Position numbers and translations under genes: made by a program. Below the pieces are notes generated by a model that saw only the letters and a list, made by a program, of their open reading frames with translations, was not told where the DNA came from and ran no database searches. Below, in pieces: positions 43,654-52,542 of a stretch of 64,000 bases of DNA (within the stretch, counting starts at the first letter, position 1; each line of letters opens with the position of its first letter). Origin of the DNA: Aquibacillus rhizosphaerae (GTDB taxonomy: Bacteria > Bacillota > Bacilli > Bacillales > Amphibacillaceae); contig NZ_JASTZU010000063.1 in NCBI RefSeq assembly GCF_030282825.1, forward strand, positions 372,001 through 436,000, read 5' to 3'.

Positions 43654-45057
43654 ATGTCAGAAAATCGTAAAATTGCAAAAGAAATCATTGATGCTATTGG
43701 GGGGGAAGAGAATATTTCATCCGTTGCCCACTGTGCGACGAGACTTCGTATTATGGTTAATGATAAAGAAAAAATTGATCAGCCAAAAGTAGAGAAGATT
43801 GATAAGGTAAAAGGTGCATTTTTTAATTCTGGTCAATTTCAAATTATTTTAGGTACTGGTACAGTAAATCGAATTTTTGAAGAAGTAGAAAAGTTAGGCA
43901 TTAATGGTTCTACGAAGGCTGATCAGTCTAAGCAAGCGGGTAAAAGTGGCAACGCTTTCCAACGAGCAATTAGATCCCTTGGTGATGTGTTTGTTCCAAT
44001 TATTCCGGTACTAGTCGCAACAGGTTTATTTATGGGACTTCGTGGATTAGTAATGCAAGAAAAAGTACTTGCTTTATTTGGCTTAGTGCCAGGAGATATA
44101 TCGGAAAATTTTCTTTTATTTACAGAAATTTTAACCGATACAGCATTTATTTTTCTCCCAGCATTAATTGCTTGGTCTGCTTTTAGAGTATTTGGTGGGA
44201 CTCCAATTATAGGTCTTATATTAGGGTTAATGTTAGTCAGCCCATCACTTCCTAATGCATGGGGAGTTGCTGGCGGGGGAGTAGAACCACTTTATTTCTT
44301 GAACTTTATTCCTGTTGTAGGTTATCAAGGTTCTGTCTTACCAGCTTTTTTTGCAGGTATTCTCGGAGCAAAGTTAGAAAGAGTTATTCGTAAAAGAGTA
44401 CCAGAAGCATTGGATCTTATTATTACTCCATTTCTGACATTGTTAATAATGATTACGGTTGCTTTGTTTGTAATTGGTCCAATTTTCCACATTGTAGAGG
44501 AATTTATCTTAGAAGGTACATTGGCTGTTTTAGGATTACCAATTGGTTTAGGTGGACTATTAATCGGCTTATTCCACCAAGTAATTGTTGTTACAGGCGT
44601 TCATCATATATTTAATTTATTAGAGATTCAGTTATTAGAAAACTTTGGGAGCAATCCTTTTAATGCAATTATTACTGCATCTATTGCAGCTCAAGGTGGT
44701 GCTGCTCTTGCAGTAGGACTTAAAACAAAATCTGCAAAATTAAAAGCACTAGCTTTACCATCATCTTTGTCAGCTTTTTTGGGTATTACAGAGCCAGCTA
44801 TTTTTGGTGTCAACTTGCGCTATGTAAAACCGTTCTTCATGGGAATTATTGGAGGAGCTGTAGGTGGATTCTTTGCATCTATTTTTAATCTTGAAGCATC
44901 TGGTATGTCTATCACGGTTATTCCTGGGTCACTACTTTATTTAAATGGTCAGATTCTTCTTTATTTGGTAGTTAATATTATTGCAATTTCTGTAGCTTTT
45001 GCGCTTACATGGTTGTTCGGATACTCTGATAAAGAGAAAGAAGATGTATCAGCGTAG
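43654..45057 (+). CDS. scrA: PTS sucrose-specific enzyme IIBC
   Basis: A 467-residue PTS transporter. The IIB domain (residues 1-90) has the phosphocysteine Cys27 in VAHCATRLRIMV. The IIC domain (about 105-460, ten helices) has the sugar-binding GITEPAIFGV. No IIA domain is present, so it must borrow a IIA from elsewhere, as SacP does with glucose IIA. It imports sucrose as sucrose-6-phosphate. ATG at 43654 after GGGAGAG. First gene of the scrAKB operon. Confidence 0.94.
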   Translation: MSENRKIAKEIIDAIGGEENISSVAHCATRLRIMVNDKEKIDQPKVEKIDKVKGAFFNSGQFQIILGTGTVNRIFEEVEKLGINGSTKADQSKQAGKSGNAFQRAIRSLGDVFVPIIPVLVATGLFMGLRGLVMQEKVLALFGLVPGDISENFLLFTEILTDTAFIFLPALIAWSAFRVFGGTPIIGLILGLMLVSPSLPNAWGVAGGGVEPLYFLNFIPVVGYQGSVLPAFFAGILGAKLERVIRKRVPEALDLIITPFLTLLIMITVALFVIGPIFHIVEEFILEGTLAVLGLPIGLGGLLIGLFHQVIVVTGVHHIFNLLEIQLLENFGSNPFNAIITASIAAQGGAALAVGLKTKSAKLKALALPSSLSAFLGITEPAIFGVNLRYVKPFFMGIIGGAVGGFFASIFNLEASGMSITVIPGSLLYLNGQILLYLVVNIIAISVAFALTWLFGYSDKEKEDVSA

Positions 45058-45161
45058 AATTTGTATAATGATTCGTATCAATGTGGCAGTAGCAGTTGTG
45101 AAATTCAGGTGTTATTGCCTTTTAACTAATGAAAAGTAAAATAATTGAAAGGGGAATCCAC

Positions 45162-46145
45162 ATGAAAAATGGAGTAATAAGTCTTGGAGAAGCTCTGATT
45201 GATTTTATTCCTACGGATGAAACGAATAATTATTTTTATAAAAGTCCCGGTGGTGCCCCAGCAAATGTAGCGGTTGGTTTGGCTAGACTTGGATTGAAAT
45301 CTAGTTTTGTAGGAAAAGTAGGTAACGATGTGTTAGGTGTATTTTTAAAAGAAACACTACACAATTTTGGGGTTGATACTAAATCAATGTTCGTTACAGA
45401 AGACGTGAGAACTGGTGTTGTATTTGTTACAAATGATCAAAATGGAGATCGCAGTTTTGAATTTTATATCAATCCGAGCGCAGACCGGTTTTTAGAAGAT
45501 GAAGAGATTGATAAAAAGATATTTCTAAATAATAAATTGCTTCATATCGGCTCGATTTCTTTAATCGATAACCCGATTAAGACAGCAACCATTAAAGCAG
45601 TTGATGAAGCCAAAACAAATGGAATGATTGTATCTTATGATCCTAATTTACGATTAAGCTTGTGGCCAAACGAAGAGGTGGCGCATGAAACGATTATTTC
45701 GATGATTCCTAAGGCTGACGTCTTAAAAATATCGGAAGAAGAATTGAATTTTATTACAAGAGAAGAGGATGTACAGAAAGGGCTGAAAAAAATAAGGGAA
45801 TATAATGTTCCATTAATTTTTGTTACAGTCGGTTCAAAAGGGTGTTGGGTTATAACAAATCAAGGATCTTCAAAAATAGATGCAATGAAGGTTAAGACGA
45901 TTGATACTACAGGCGCTGGAGATGCTTTTATGTCTAGTGTTCTTTACTGTCTTCATGAACGGGATAGTGATGTTTATTCTATCACCTTAAAGGAAGCAGA
46001 AGAAATTGCTCGGTTTTCTAGTGTTGCAGGTGGTCTAGCGGCATCAGTTAAAGGGGCTATGTCTGCATTGCCGGATCTAACAACAGTCGAAAAGAATCTT
46101 CATAATATTACATCATTACATCAAGGAGTTACGTACAATGAATGA
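45162..46145 (+). CDS. scrK: Fructokinase, PfkB family
   Basis: A 327-residue ribokinase-family sugar kinase. N-terminal GEALIDFIPTD, the PfkB signature 1 region GGAPANVAVGLARLG, and the ATP/catalytic signature DTTGAGDAFMSS with the catalytic Asp. It phosphorylates the fructose released by ScrB. Start ATG at 45162 behind AAAGGGGA. Its stop overlaps the scrB start by eight bases, indicating coupled translation. Confidence 0.93.
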   Translation: MKNGVISLGEALIDFIPTDETNNYFYKSPGGAPANVAVGLARLGLKSSFVGKVGNDVLGVFLKETLHNFGVDTKSMFVTEDVRTGVVFVTNDQNGDRSFEFYINPSADRFLEDEEIDKKIFLNNKLLHIGSISLIDNPIKTATIKAVDEAKTNGMIVSYDPNLRLSLWPNEEVAHETIISMIPKADVLKISEEELNFITREEDVQKGLKKIREYNVPLIFVTVGSKGCWVITNQGSSKIDAMKVKTIDTTGAGDAFMSSVLYCLHERDSDVYSITLKEAEEIARFSSVAGGLAASVKGAMSALPDLTTVEKNLHNITSLHQGVTYNE

Positions 46146-47604
46146 AATTGATGGTATTCATACTAAATATGATAAAGAAATAAGAATTGGTGCATATGAT
46201 GCCATAAAACAATACAAAGATATAGTGAATCAGGATCCATACCGATTGCATTACCACTTGATGCCACCTGTTGGTTTGCTAAATGACCCAAATGGTTTTG
46301 TTTATTATAAAGGGTTATATCACTTGTTTTATCAATGGAATCCATTTGCTACCGAGCATGGTGCGAAATTTTGGGGACACTTCTCTTCTCGAGACTTAGT
46401 TAGATGGAAAGAGGAACAGATTGCCTTAGCACCGAGTAGTTCTTTTGATAAAAATGGTTGCTACTCAGGAAGTGCAGTCGTTCATGACGATCAGCTTTAT
46501 CTCTTTTACACAGGAAATGTACGTGATGAAGCTGGTAATCGAGAGACATATCAATGTTTAGCTATATCTGAAGATGGAGTCGATTTTGTGAAAAAGGGTC
46601 CAGTTATCGAACTCCCCAGTGGATACACTGCTCATTTCCGTGATCCAAAGGTTTGGAAACAAGATGATAAATGGTATATGGTAATCGGTGCCCAAACAGA
46701 AAAAGAAACAGGGACTGTAGTGCTTTATAGGTCGACTGACTTGTGCAACTGGCAATATCTTAGTTTGATATCGGATGAACAAGAATTTGGTTATATGTGG
46801 GAATGTCCAGATTTATTTTCTCTTCAGAATAAAGATATATTGCTGTTTTCACCTCAAGGGATAGAGCCTGACGGTTATCGTTATAACAATATTTATCAAT
46901 CTGGTTATTTTGTTGGGAAATTAGACTATCAAGAAGCTTACTATGAGCATGGTGCTTTTAAAGAGTTAGATCGAGGCTTTGACTTTTATGCACCACAAAC
47001 AACGCTTGATGAAAAAGGAAGAAGGTTAGTTTTTGGCTGGATGGGTGTTCCAGAAGAAAATGAACAAGATCATCCAACCATTGAATCTTACTGGATTCAT
47101 GCGATGACAATTCCTCGTCAATTACTATTAAGAGGTGATAAACTTTATCAACAACCAGTTGATGAGCTTGTTAACTTACGTACAGAACTTATCGAATATC
47201 GTCATGTAACTATGGAAGATAATCAACTAGAGTTGCAAAAAATAAGCGGGAAATCTCTTGAACTAGTTGTGGAAGTGAAAGAACACACCAATAAATACTT
47301 TTCCGTTTTTCTAGGGAAGACCACAAGAATAACTTTTGATCAAGAAAACAAGGTATTTACTTTAGAAAGAAAAAGTATTAATGGTGAGGAATTAGAAACA
47401 AGACATTGCCATCTTAATAAATTGAGCAGGTTACGCATATTTCTTGATACTTCTTCCATTGAAATTTTTATCAATGATGGGGAAGAAGTATTTACTTCTC
47501 GAATTTTTGACGACCAAGAGAACGATACGATTTCTTTTCAATCAAAAGGCAAAACAATTGTCGATGTATATAAGTGGAAACTTAGCAACGTTATGAATAA
47601 ATGA
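46138..47604 (+). CDS. scrB: Sucrose-6-phosphate hydrolase (GH32)
   Basis: A 488-residue GH32 invertase. The catalytic triad is visible: nucleophile Asp50 in LLNDPNGF, transition-state Asp169 in FRDP, and acid/base Glu222 in WECPDLF. A five-bladed propeller (35-350) is followed by a beta-sandwich (about 370-485). It splits sucrose-6-phosphate into glucose-6-phosphate and fructose in the cytoplasm; no signal peptide is present. Last gene of the operon. Confidence 0.96.
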   Translation: MNEIDGIHTKYDKEIRIGAYDAIKQYKDIVNQDPYRLHYHLMPPVGLLNDPNGFVYYKGLYHLFYQWNPFATEHGAKFWGHFSSRDLVRWKEEQIALAPSSSFDKNGCYSGSAVVHDDQLYLFYTGNVRDEAGNRETYQCLAISEDGVDFVKKGPVIELPSGYTAHFRDPKVWKQDDKWYMVIGAQTEKETGTVVLYRSTDLCNWQYLSLISDEQEFGYMWECPDLFSLQNKDILLFSPQGIEPDGYRYNNIYQSGYFVGKLDYQEAYYEHGAFKELDRGFDFYAPQTTLDEKGRRLVFGWMGVPEENEQDHPTIESYWIHAMTIPRQLLLRGDKLYQQPVDELVNLRTELIEYRHVTMEDNQLELQKISGKSLELVVEVKEHTNKYFSVFLGKTTRITFDQENKVFTLERKSINGEELETRHCHLNKLSRLRIFLDTSSIEIFINDGEEVFTSRIFDDQENDTISFQSKGKTIVDVYKWKLSNVMNK

Positions 47605-47640
47605 AAAACAGGTCCGTTTCTTGAATGGGCCTGTTTTTTG
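47604..47640 (+). terminator. Terminator of the scr operon
   Basis: AAAAACAGGTCC pairs with GGGCCTGTTTTTT (one wobble) right after the scrB stop. Confidence 0.85.
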
Positions 47641-47648
47641 TTTAACAA

Positions 47649-47690
47649 TATCAACGTTTACTTGACGGTTTCAAAAGATTATTGTTATTC
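47649..47690 (+). promoter_or_regulatory. Promoter of the YibE/F pair with possible cre site
   Basis: TTGACG (47662-47667), 17-base spacer, TTATTC (47685-47690). Immediately upstream the reverse complement AGTAAACGTTGATA matches the cre pattern at 12 of 14 positions; it may instead be chance. Confidence 0.5.
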
Positions 47691-47756
47691 TAAGTCCATT
47701 ATTATCAGAAGTACCGGCGGAAGTGGAGATGGATTACTGACTTAGAGTAATCGGCT

Positions 47757-48971
47757 TTGAATGATAAACAAAACCAACCAATGGGTTCACTTACAAACAC
47801 TGAGTTCATCCGGGAAATAGGGGGTTCTTTTTTGAAGGCGATCTTTAGAAAATTTAAAAATATGACGTACATACAGATTCTGTCTTCTCTCTTATTAGCA
47901 ATTTGTTTTGCTGGTTCTGTTTTTTTTGTGCATAATAATTATTCCTTCTATGAGCGCCCAATCGTTGAAGTGATTGAAACTAATCTAGAAGATACAACGG
48001 AAATAATGGATGGGAATAATAATGAGGATTCTCTATACACACAACGTATTATCGCTGAATTAAAAAATGGAGAAGAAAAAGGCGAAATTGTCCACTTAAT
48101 GAATGAATACTCCTTATCAGGTGCTTATGACCAAGAATATCAAGTCGGTAATGAATTATTTATTTCGATTGATACAAATATAGGAGAAAACAGAGAATTG
48201 ACTGGAACAATTACAGATGTAAAACGAGATAAATATGTTTTGATTGTTGCTTGGATTTTTATTTTTACTTTATTGATTGTTGGGAAAAAGCAGGGGCTAT
48301 TTTCTATTATAAGTTTGATAGTGAATGTCGTTTTAATATCTTATGCGTTAGATATTTATTTACATACTTCCAACATTAGTTTGTTATGGATTTGTGGGAT
48401 AAGTGTCATTTTATTTACTGTTATTTCATTGCTACTCGTTAACGGTTTTAATGAAAAAACATATGCAGCAATAGTGGCAACCTTGTTGGGAACCTTTTTC
48501 TCCTTGTTAATCACTTATCTTGTTATGGTTATCACTTCTGAACAAGGTCTACGATATGAGGAGATGGGATTTCTAACCCGCCCTCCACAAGTGGTTTTTA
48601 TGGCAGGGTTATTAATTGGTTCGTTAGGGGCTGTAATGGATGTGGCAATAACGATGTCTTCTTCAATCTTTAGCTTGTATGAAAAGAATAATGATATACC
48701 TGCTAAAGCACTTAAGACCTCTGGTATGGAAATTGGAAAAGATATTATGGGGACAATGACCAATATTTTGTTTTTTGCTTACGTTAGTGGTTCGATACCA
48801 ACACTTATTTTATATTTAAAAAATGGTTCGCCATTATCGTACACATTTTCGTTAAATCTTTCATTAGAACTAGCACGAGCTTTAGCTGGTGGTATAGGCA
48901 TTGTATTGGCAATTCCGATAGGTCTTTATACTGCTTTATTTTTTGTTAATCGAAAGAGGGCGAGATCATGA
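47757..48971 (+). CDS. YibE/F-family membrane protein, long
   Basis: A protein of up to 404 residues. One membrane helix near residue 40-60 precedes an extracytoplasmic domain with YSFYERPIVEVIETN, and then seven helices carry the YibE/F signature: GLLIGSLGAVMDVAITMSSS and GKDIMGTMTNILFFAYVSGS. Function of the family is unknown. The start is uncertain: the TTG at 47757 has no clear ribosome binding site, and a TTG at 47832 (after GGGGG) gives a start closer to the family norm. It overlaps the next gene by four bases (ATGA). Confidence 0.85.
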   Translation: MNDKQNQPMGSLTNTEFIREIGGSFLKAIFRKFKNMTYIQILSSLLLAICFAGSVFFVHNNYSFYERPIVEVIETNLEDTTEIMDGNNNEDSLYTQRIIAELKNGEEKGEIVHLMNEYSLSGAYDQEYQVGNELFISIDTNIGENRELTGTITDVKRDKYVLIVAWIFIFTLLIVGKKQGLFSIISLIVNVVLISYALDIYLHTSNISLLWICGISVILFTVISLLLVNGFNEKTYAAIVATLLGTFFSLLITYLVMVITSEQGLRYEEMGFLTRPPQVVFMAGLLIGSLGAVMDVAITMSSSIFSLYEKNNDIPAKALKTSGMEIGKDIMGTMTNILFFAYVSGSIPTLILYLKNGSPLSYTFSLNLSLELARALAGGIGIVLAIPIGLYTALFFVNRKRARS

Positions 48972-49744
48972 ATGTGTTAGTGTGGCTTGCTGGCATTTTA
49001 TTTTTATTGATGACACTTGTTGGTGGGAAAAAGGGTGCACGTTCTTTTATTGCTATCTTCTTAAACTTTGCTGTACTCTTTCTAACGATATTTATTATGT
49101 TAGATCCAAATGCTGACCCGATTATTTTAACAATCATTGCAAGTACTGCAATAAGTTGTATCACACTTTTTTATATAAATGGTGTAAACATCACAACTAA
49201 AACTGCATTCCTTTCTACGGTTATTACGATTGTTACCTTACTTTTTTTTATTGTGATTATCACAGAAACAGCAATGATTCAAGGGTTTAGTGAAGAGGAA
49301 ATAGGGGAGCTTTACATATTTTCTTTTTATATTGGCGTAGACTTTGTCAAAATTGGTGCTGCGATGATTATTATGAGTACGATTGGTGCGATTACAGATA
49401 TTGCTATTTCAATTGCATCCCCTATGCGTGAAATATTAATTCATAATCCATCAATAAGTAGGAAAGAGCTTTTTGAATCCGGAATAAACATCGGGAGAGA
49501 CATCTTGGGAACCAATACGAATACATTATTTTTCGCCTTTTTTGGAGGCTACCTTGCACTGCTCATCTGGTTTAAAGATTTAGCTTATTCTTTTGGAGAA
49601 ATCGTTAATTCAAAAGTATTTAGTGAAGAGATGATAACGATTCTATGTGCAGGAATTGGGATAGCTATGATTATTCCACTCACCTCTTCGATTACAGCAT
49701 ACTTTTTAGTAAGAACTAGAGAAAAGGAAGAGATGTCAAAATAG
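48968..49744 (+). CDS. YibE/F-family membrane protein, short
   Basis: A 258-residue homolog of the preceding gene lacking the extracytoplasmic domain. Seven helices, with GAAMIIMSTIGAITDIAISI and GRDILGTNTNTLFFAFFGGY matching the same two family motifs as in the longer neighbour. Translationally coupled through ATGA. The pair probably forms a heteromeric membrane complex; substrate unknown. Confidence 0.88.
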   Translation: MNVLVWLAGILFLLMTLVGGKKGARSFIAIFLNFAVLFLTIFIMLDPNADPIILTIIASTAISCITLFYINGVNITTKTAFLSTVITIVTLLFFIVIITETAMIQGFSEEEIGELYIFSFYIGVDFVKIGAAMIIMSTIGAITDIAISIASPMREILIHNPSISRKELFESGINIGRDILGTNTNTLFFAFFGGYLALLIWFKDLAYSFGEIVNSKVFSEEMITILCAGIGIAMIIPLTSSITAYFLVRTREKEEMSK

Positions 49745-49770
49745 GGCTCTATCAGGGTAATGCGTATAAA

Positions 49771-50184
49771 TTATTCCTTATTTATCTCATAAAAGTGATG
49801 TAGTGTAGGCACGATTCGCTTATCGTCTAGCATTTGTTGATAAATATCTTTTGTTACCCATTTGGCATCAATGACTTCTTCTCGTGTGAAGCTATGTAAC
49901 AATTTTCCATAATCTGTATTTAGGTGTAAGCCAAGCTCTTCTTTTGTTTCACGAAGTGCACCTTCTATACTAGTTTCACCAGTTATAACAGAGCCTCCTG
50001 TGCATTCCCAAAGATTTCCGAAGTGCTTGTCAGGGTGTCTCTTTGAGAGTAATAGCTCATCTTGATCATTCTGTATCCATACAAGTACGACAAAGTGATA
50101 ACAATTTTTAGGTAAAGGAATCCCTCTTACATGGGTCTTGTCTAATTTATTGCGATTAAAATCATACAAATCCCAAATCTCCAT
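49771..50184 (-). CDS. Nudix hydrolase with apparent internal deletion
   Basis: A 137-residue IPP-isomerase-like Nudix protein. The Nudix box GGSVITGETSIEGALRETKE followed by ELG is intact. Related proteins are usually about 165-170 residues. Here the sequence runs LLHSFTREEVIDAKWV, joining the strand after the box straight to the terminal strand, so roughly 30 residues that normally lie between SFTR and EEVxxAKWV appear to be missing in frame. Activity is therefore doubtful. ATG at 50184 with AAGGAGGG upstream. Confidence 0.85.
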   Translation of the reverse strand: MEIWDLYDFNRNKLDKTHVRGIPLPKNCYHFVVLVWIQNDQDELLLSKRHPDKHFGNLWECTGGSVITGETSIEGALRETKEELGLHLNTDYGKLLHSFTREEVIDAKWVTKDIYQQMLDDKRIVPTLHHFYEINKE

Positions 50185-50251
50185 TAGGCATCCCTCCTTG
50201 TATATGATGTTTTGTGCCTCAAAATAGAATCATACATATTTGAACGATAAG

Positions 50252-50288
50252 AAGAGAAGTGCCTGGCTAAGTGAACGGCACTTCTCTT
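50252..50288 (-). terminator. Stem-loop downstream of glutathione peroxidase
   Basis: AAGAGAAGTGCC pairs with GGCACTTCTCTT. Weak T-run on the minus strand. Confidence 0.65.
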
Positions 50289-50370
50289 ATGATTCAATAT
50301 ATTCAAATTGGTATATCTCACATTAAATAATCTGTAACTCTTCATTATTATAGCGTAAAAAAATATAATT

Positions 50371-50847
50371 TTAAGCTAAGATCTTGCGGATTTTTTCTTC
50401 AATCTTAGCTGGTTCAACTTGAGGACCGAAACGATCAATTACCTCTCCATTTTGGTCTACAAGAAATTTAGTGAAATTCCATTTTATTTCTTTACTCAAG
50501 AATCCTTTTGTGTTGTTTTTTAAATGCTGGAACAATTCATGTGTATTTTTACCGTTAACAGTAATCTTTTCGTGAATGGGAAAAGTTACACCGAAATTGA
50601 TTCTACAAGTTTCCTCAGCTTCTTCTGAAGTACCTGGTTCTTGATTAGCGAATTGATTACTTGGAAATCCTAACACGACTAACCCTTTGTCTTTATAGTT
50701 TTGATAGATTTCCTCTAGGCCGTCAAATTGACCACTTAATCCACATTTGGTTGCTGTGTTTACAATTAGCATGACTTTACCTTCGTATTCACTAAGCGGA
50801 TACGAGTTTCCGTTAGGCTTATTTACTGTAATATCATAAATGCTCAT
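50371..50847 (-). CDS. Glutathione peroxidase-family thiol peroxidase
   Basis: A 158-residue enzyme. The peroxidatic Cys35 is in NTATKCGLSGQ, with the partners FPSNQF and WNFTKFL giving the catalytic Gln, Trp and Asn. It is the cysteine form, which in Firmicutes usually works with thioredoxin. Start ATG at 50847 after GGGAGTG. It is about 100 bases after a MarR/OhrR-type gene on the same strand, with a palindrome between. Confidence 0.95.
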   Translation of the reverse strand: MSIYDITVNKPNGNSYPLSEYEGKVMLIVNTATKCGLSGQFDGLEEIYQNYKDKGLVVLGFPSNQFANQEPGTSEEAEETCRINFGVTFPIHEKITVNGKNTHELFQHLKNNTKGFLSKEIKWNFTKFLVDQNGEVIDRFGPQVEPAKIEEKIRKILA

Positions 50848-50871
50848 CAAAAAAACACTCCCAATCAGATT

Positions 50872-50891
50872 TTATATCGTGCGCGATATAA
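50872..50891. promoter_or_regulatory. Palindromic operator upstream of glutathione peroxidase
   Basis: TTATATCG, four bases, CGATATAA, ending 25 bases before the peroxidase start. Size and position fit an OhrR/MarR-type dimer site. Confidence 0.7.
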
Positions 50892-50949
50892 ATAGTATAT
50901 CATATCTATAATCTTACGCTAGAAAAACATCTTCTAGTTCCTATACCCC

Positions 50950-51387
50950 TTATTTATAGCCTAACGCCTCAAATGCATGATTAATTTGTTTTAGGTTATT
51001 TAATAACTCAAGCGTCTCTTCAGTTACTAATCCACACACTTGCATATTATTTTTAATAGCTAAAAGTATTGTTTCCTTTTGTTCATTTGCCTTATCTGTG
51101 AGTGAAAGGAGATAGGCACGTTTATCCTTATCTGATTGTTGCTTGATAAGCCAGCCGTTTTTAATTAACCGATTAATAATAGGGTTCAGTGTTCCAATTC
51201 CCATATTGAGTTTCTCTCCAACATCTTTCGTAAGAATTTCGTCTTGTTCAAAGATTGCCAGTAATACTAAGTATTGTGGAAATGTTAATCCGTGGGGTTT
51301 TAATACATCTGCATACATCTTGGAAAAGCTACTCGCTGCTTTATATACTTCTAAACATAATTGATGATCTAAAAGGTTTTGATTCAC
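50950..51387 (-). CDS. MarR-family regulator, OhrR-like
   Basis: A 145-residue MarR-type regulator. The N-terminus LLDHQLCLEVYKAASSFSKM carries Cys11 where B. subtilis OhrR has its peroxide-sensing Cys15, and TFPQYLVLLAIFEQDEILTK then GEKLNMGIGTLNPIINRLIK forms the winged helix. A second Cys (about residue 116, MQVCGL) is present. OhrR normally controls ohrA; here the neighbour is a glutathione peroxidase instead. ATG follows AAGGAGA. Confidence 0.9.
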   Translation of the reverse strand: MNQNLLDHQLCLEVYKAASSFSKMYADVLKPHGLTFPQYLVLLAIFEQDEILTKDVGEKLNMGIGTLNPIINRLIKNGWLIKQQSDKDKRAYLLSLTDKANEQKETILLAIKNNMQVCGLVTEETLELLNNLKQINHAFEALGYK

Positions 51388-51448
51388 GTTAAATCTCCTT
51401 AAAAACTGTAATTAATTTAAATTTTATCACAGAGAATATAAAATAGTG

Positions 51449-51475
51449 CAAAAAAACAAGGGTACTGACCCTTGT
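51449..51475 (-). terminator. Terminator of the YjzC-like gene
   Basis: AACAAGGGT pairs with ACCCTTGTT, and the minus strand continues with TTTTTT. Confidence 0.82.
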
Positions 51476-51476
51476 T

Positions 51477-51641
51477 TTATTGCTGATTTTCCCAGTGCCA
51501 TGTTGTTTCTTGTCCACTTACTGGATAAGATGGAAATTCGTCTTTTTCAGTGAACTTTCTTCTTTCACCAGACTGACAAACATATTCACCATTTATTGGA
51601 ACTCCTTGACCTGTTCGATACATTTGTTCACGCTCTGCCAC
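51477..51641 (-). CDS. YjzC-like small protein
   Basis: A 54-residue protein from the GTG at 51641 behind GGAGGTG. It reads MYRTGQGVPINGEYVCQSGE, then KFTEKDEFPSYPVSGQETTW. The pattern RxGQxxPxxGxY ... F ... WxW matches YjzC-type proteins of bacilli. Function unknown. The frame can be extended nine residues upstream, but the ribosome binding site sits inside that extension. Confidence 0.75.
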   Translation of the reverse strand: MAEREQMYRTGQGVPINGEYVCQSGERRKFTEKDEFPSYPVSGQETTWHWENQQ

Positions 51642-51668
51642 TAATTTCACCTCCACAAAACTATGCAC

Positions 51669-51914
51669 TGTTTATTGTTTCTAATTTGATGATTTAAATG
51701 TTAGAAAAAAAGTAAAGGTTGCAGTAATATAAAAATGAACGATTTAAATAGAATTTTTAAAAGTTGTATCGATATGGTAGTAAATGGGAATATGAGTATT
51801 TGCTAAAATATTTTGGCGCTTGTCTAAAAGATTGTTGTTTGATGTTCTTAATATAAAGTACGCATTAACTATATCGTAACTTCCTTGCATTCTATTTAAG
51901 ATGAGTGGTTAATT
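51669..51914. other. Intergenic, no gene seen
   Basis: About 250 AT-rich bases between the YjzC-like gene and the repeat cluster. No reading frame with a ribosome binding site. Confidence 0.4.
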
Positions 51915-52110
51915 CAGCGCTACGGAAAAACACTCCCTTTCCGGGGGCAGCACCTTAGCCTCCTCGGTCACAAAGAACGCTTCCTTGAAAAAGAACAACA
52001 CTTTTTCTGCGTGCGATGTCATTTCACAGGAGCTTTCCTTACCCTGTGGGGTCTTCGGAAGCTGCTCTTCCCCTAAGAGTGTCGCATTTTTCCTTCGCTA
52101 GGTAAACTTG
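51915..52110. repeat. Dispersed intergenic repeat, family A, copy 3
   Basis: GGAAAAACACTCC and GAGTGTCGCATTTTTCC form the outer inverted arms. 52001-52054 matches 16112-16165. Contains AGCCTCCTC and GGGGTCTTC, as in other copies. Confidence 0.75.
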
Positions 52111-52189
52111 TCTTTCGAGTGAAAATAGTACAGTAAATATTAATAGCTATCTATAAATACATTAGGAGAACTGTTAAAAGTGAAGACAG

Positions 52190-52470
52190 AATACGTAGAC
52201 TCCTCGAAAATATAAATCGATTTTCATCGTGCGATGTGGATTCAAGTAGCTTTCCTTGTCCTACGGGAACAGCGAATGTTTTAGAGTGGGGCGAGTAATC
52301 GCAGTCTCACGAGCTGAAGATCCACTCAGAAGCGATTTTCTTCTGAGTTAGCTGAAGCCGTGCCCGTGGAAAGCGGAGAATTCTGCCGGAACGAAGTATT
52401 ACAACTCAATCACCATTGCAACAGAAAAGAATTTTACAAATGTAAAGAATACTTAGTGTGTACTTTACAT
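52190..52470. repeat. Dispersed intergenic repeat, family A, copy 4
   Basis: Contains TCGTGCGATGTGG, GAGTAATCGCAGTCTCACGAG and the 111-base block at 52360-52470 that matches 16176-16286. The block directly precedes the MaoC gene and may supply part of its leader. Confidence 0.8.
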
Positions 52471-52542
52471 CAAGTCTGAACATAAAAAAACAACAATATA
52501 TACGACAGCCATAATTTTTTGAGATGTAAAGGGGTAAAACAA

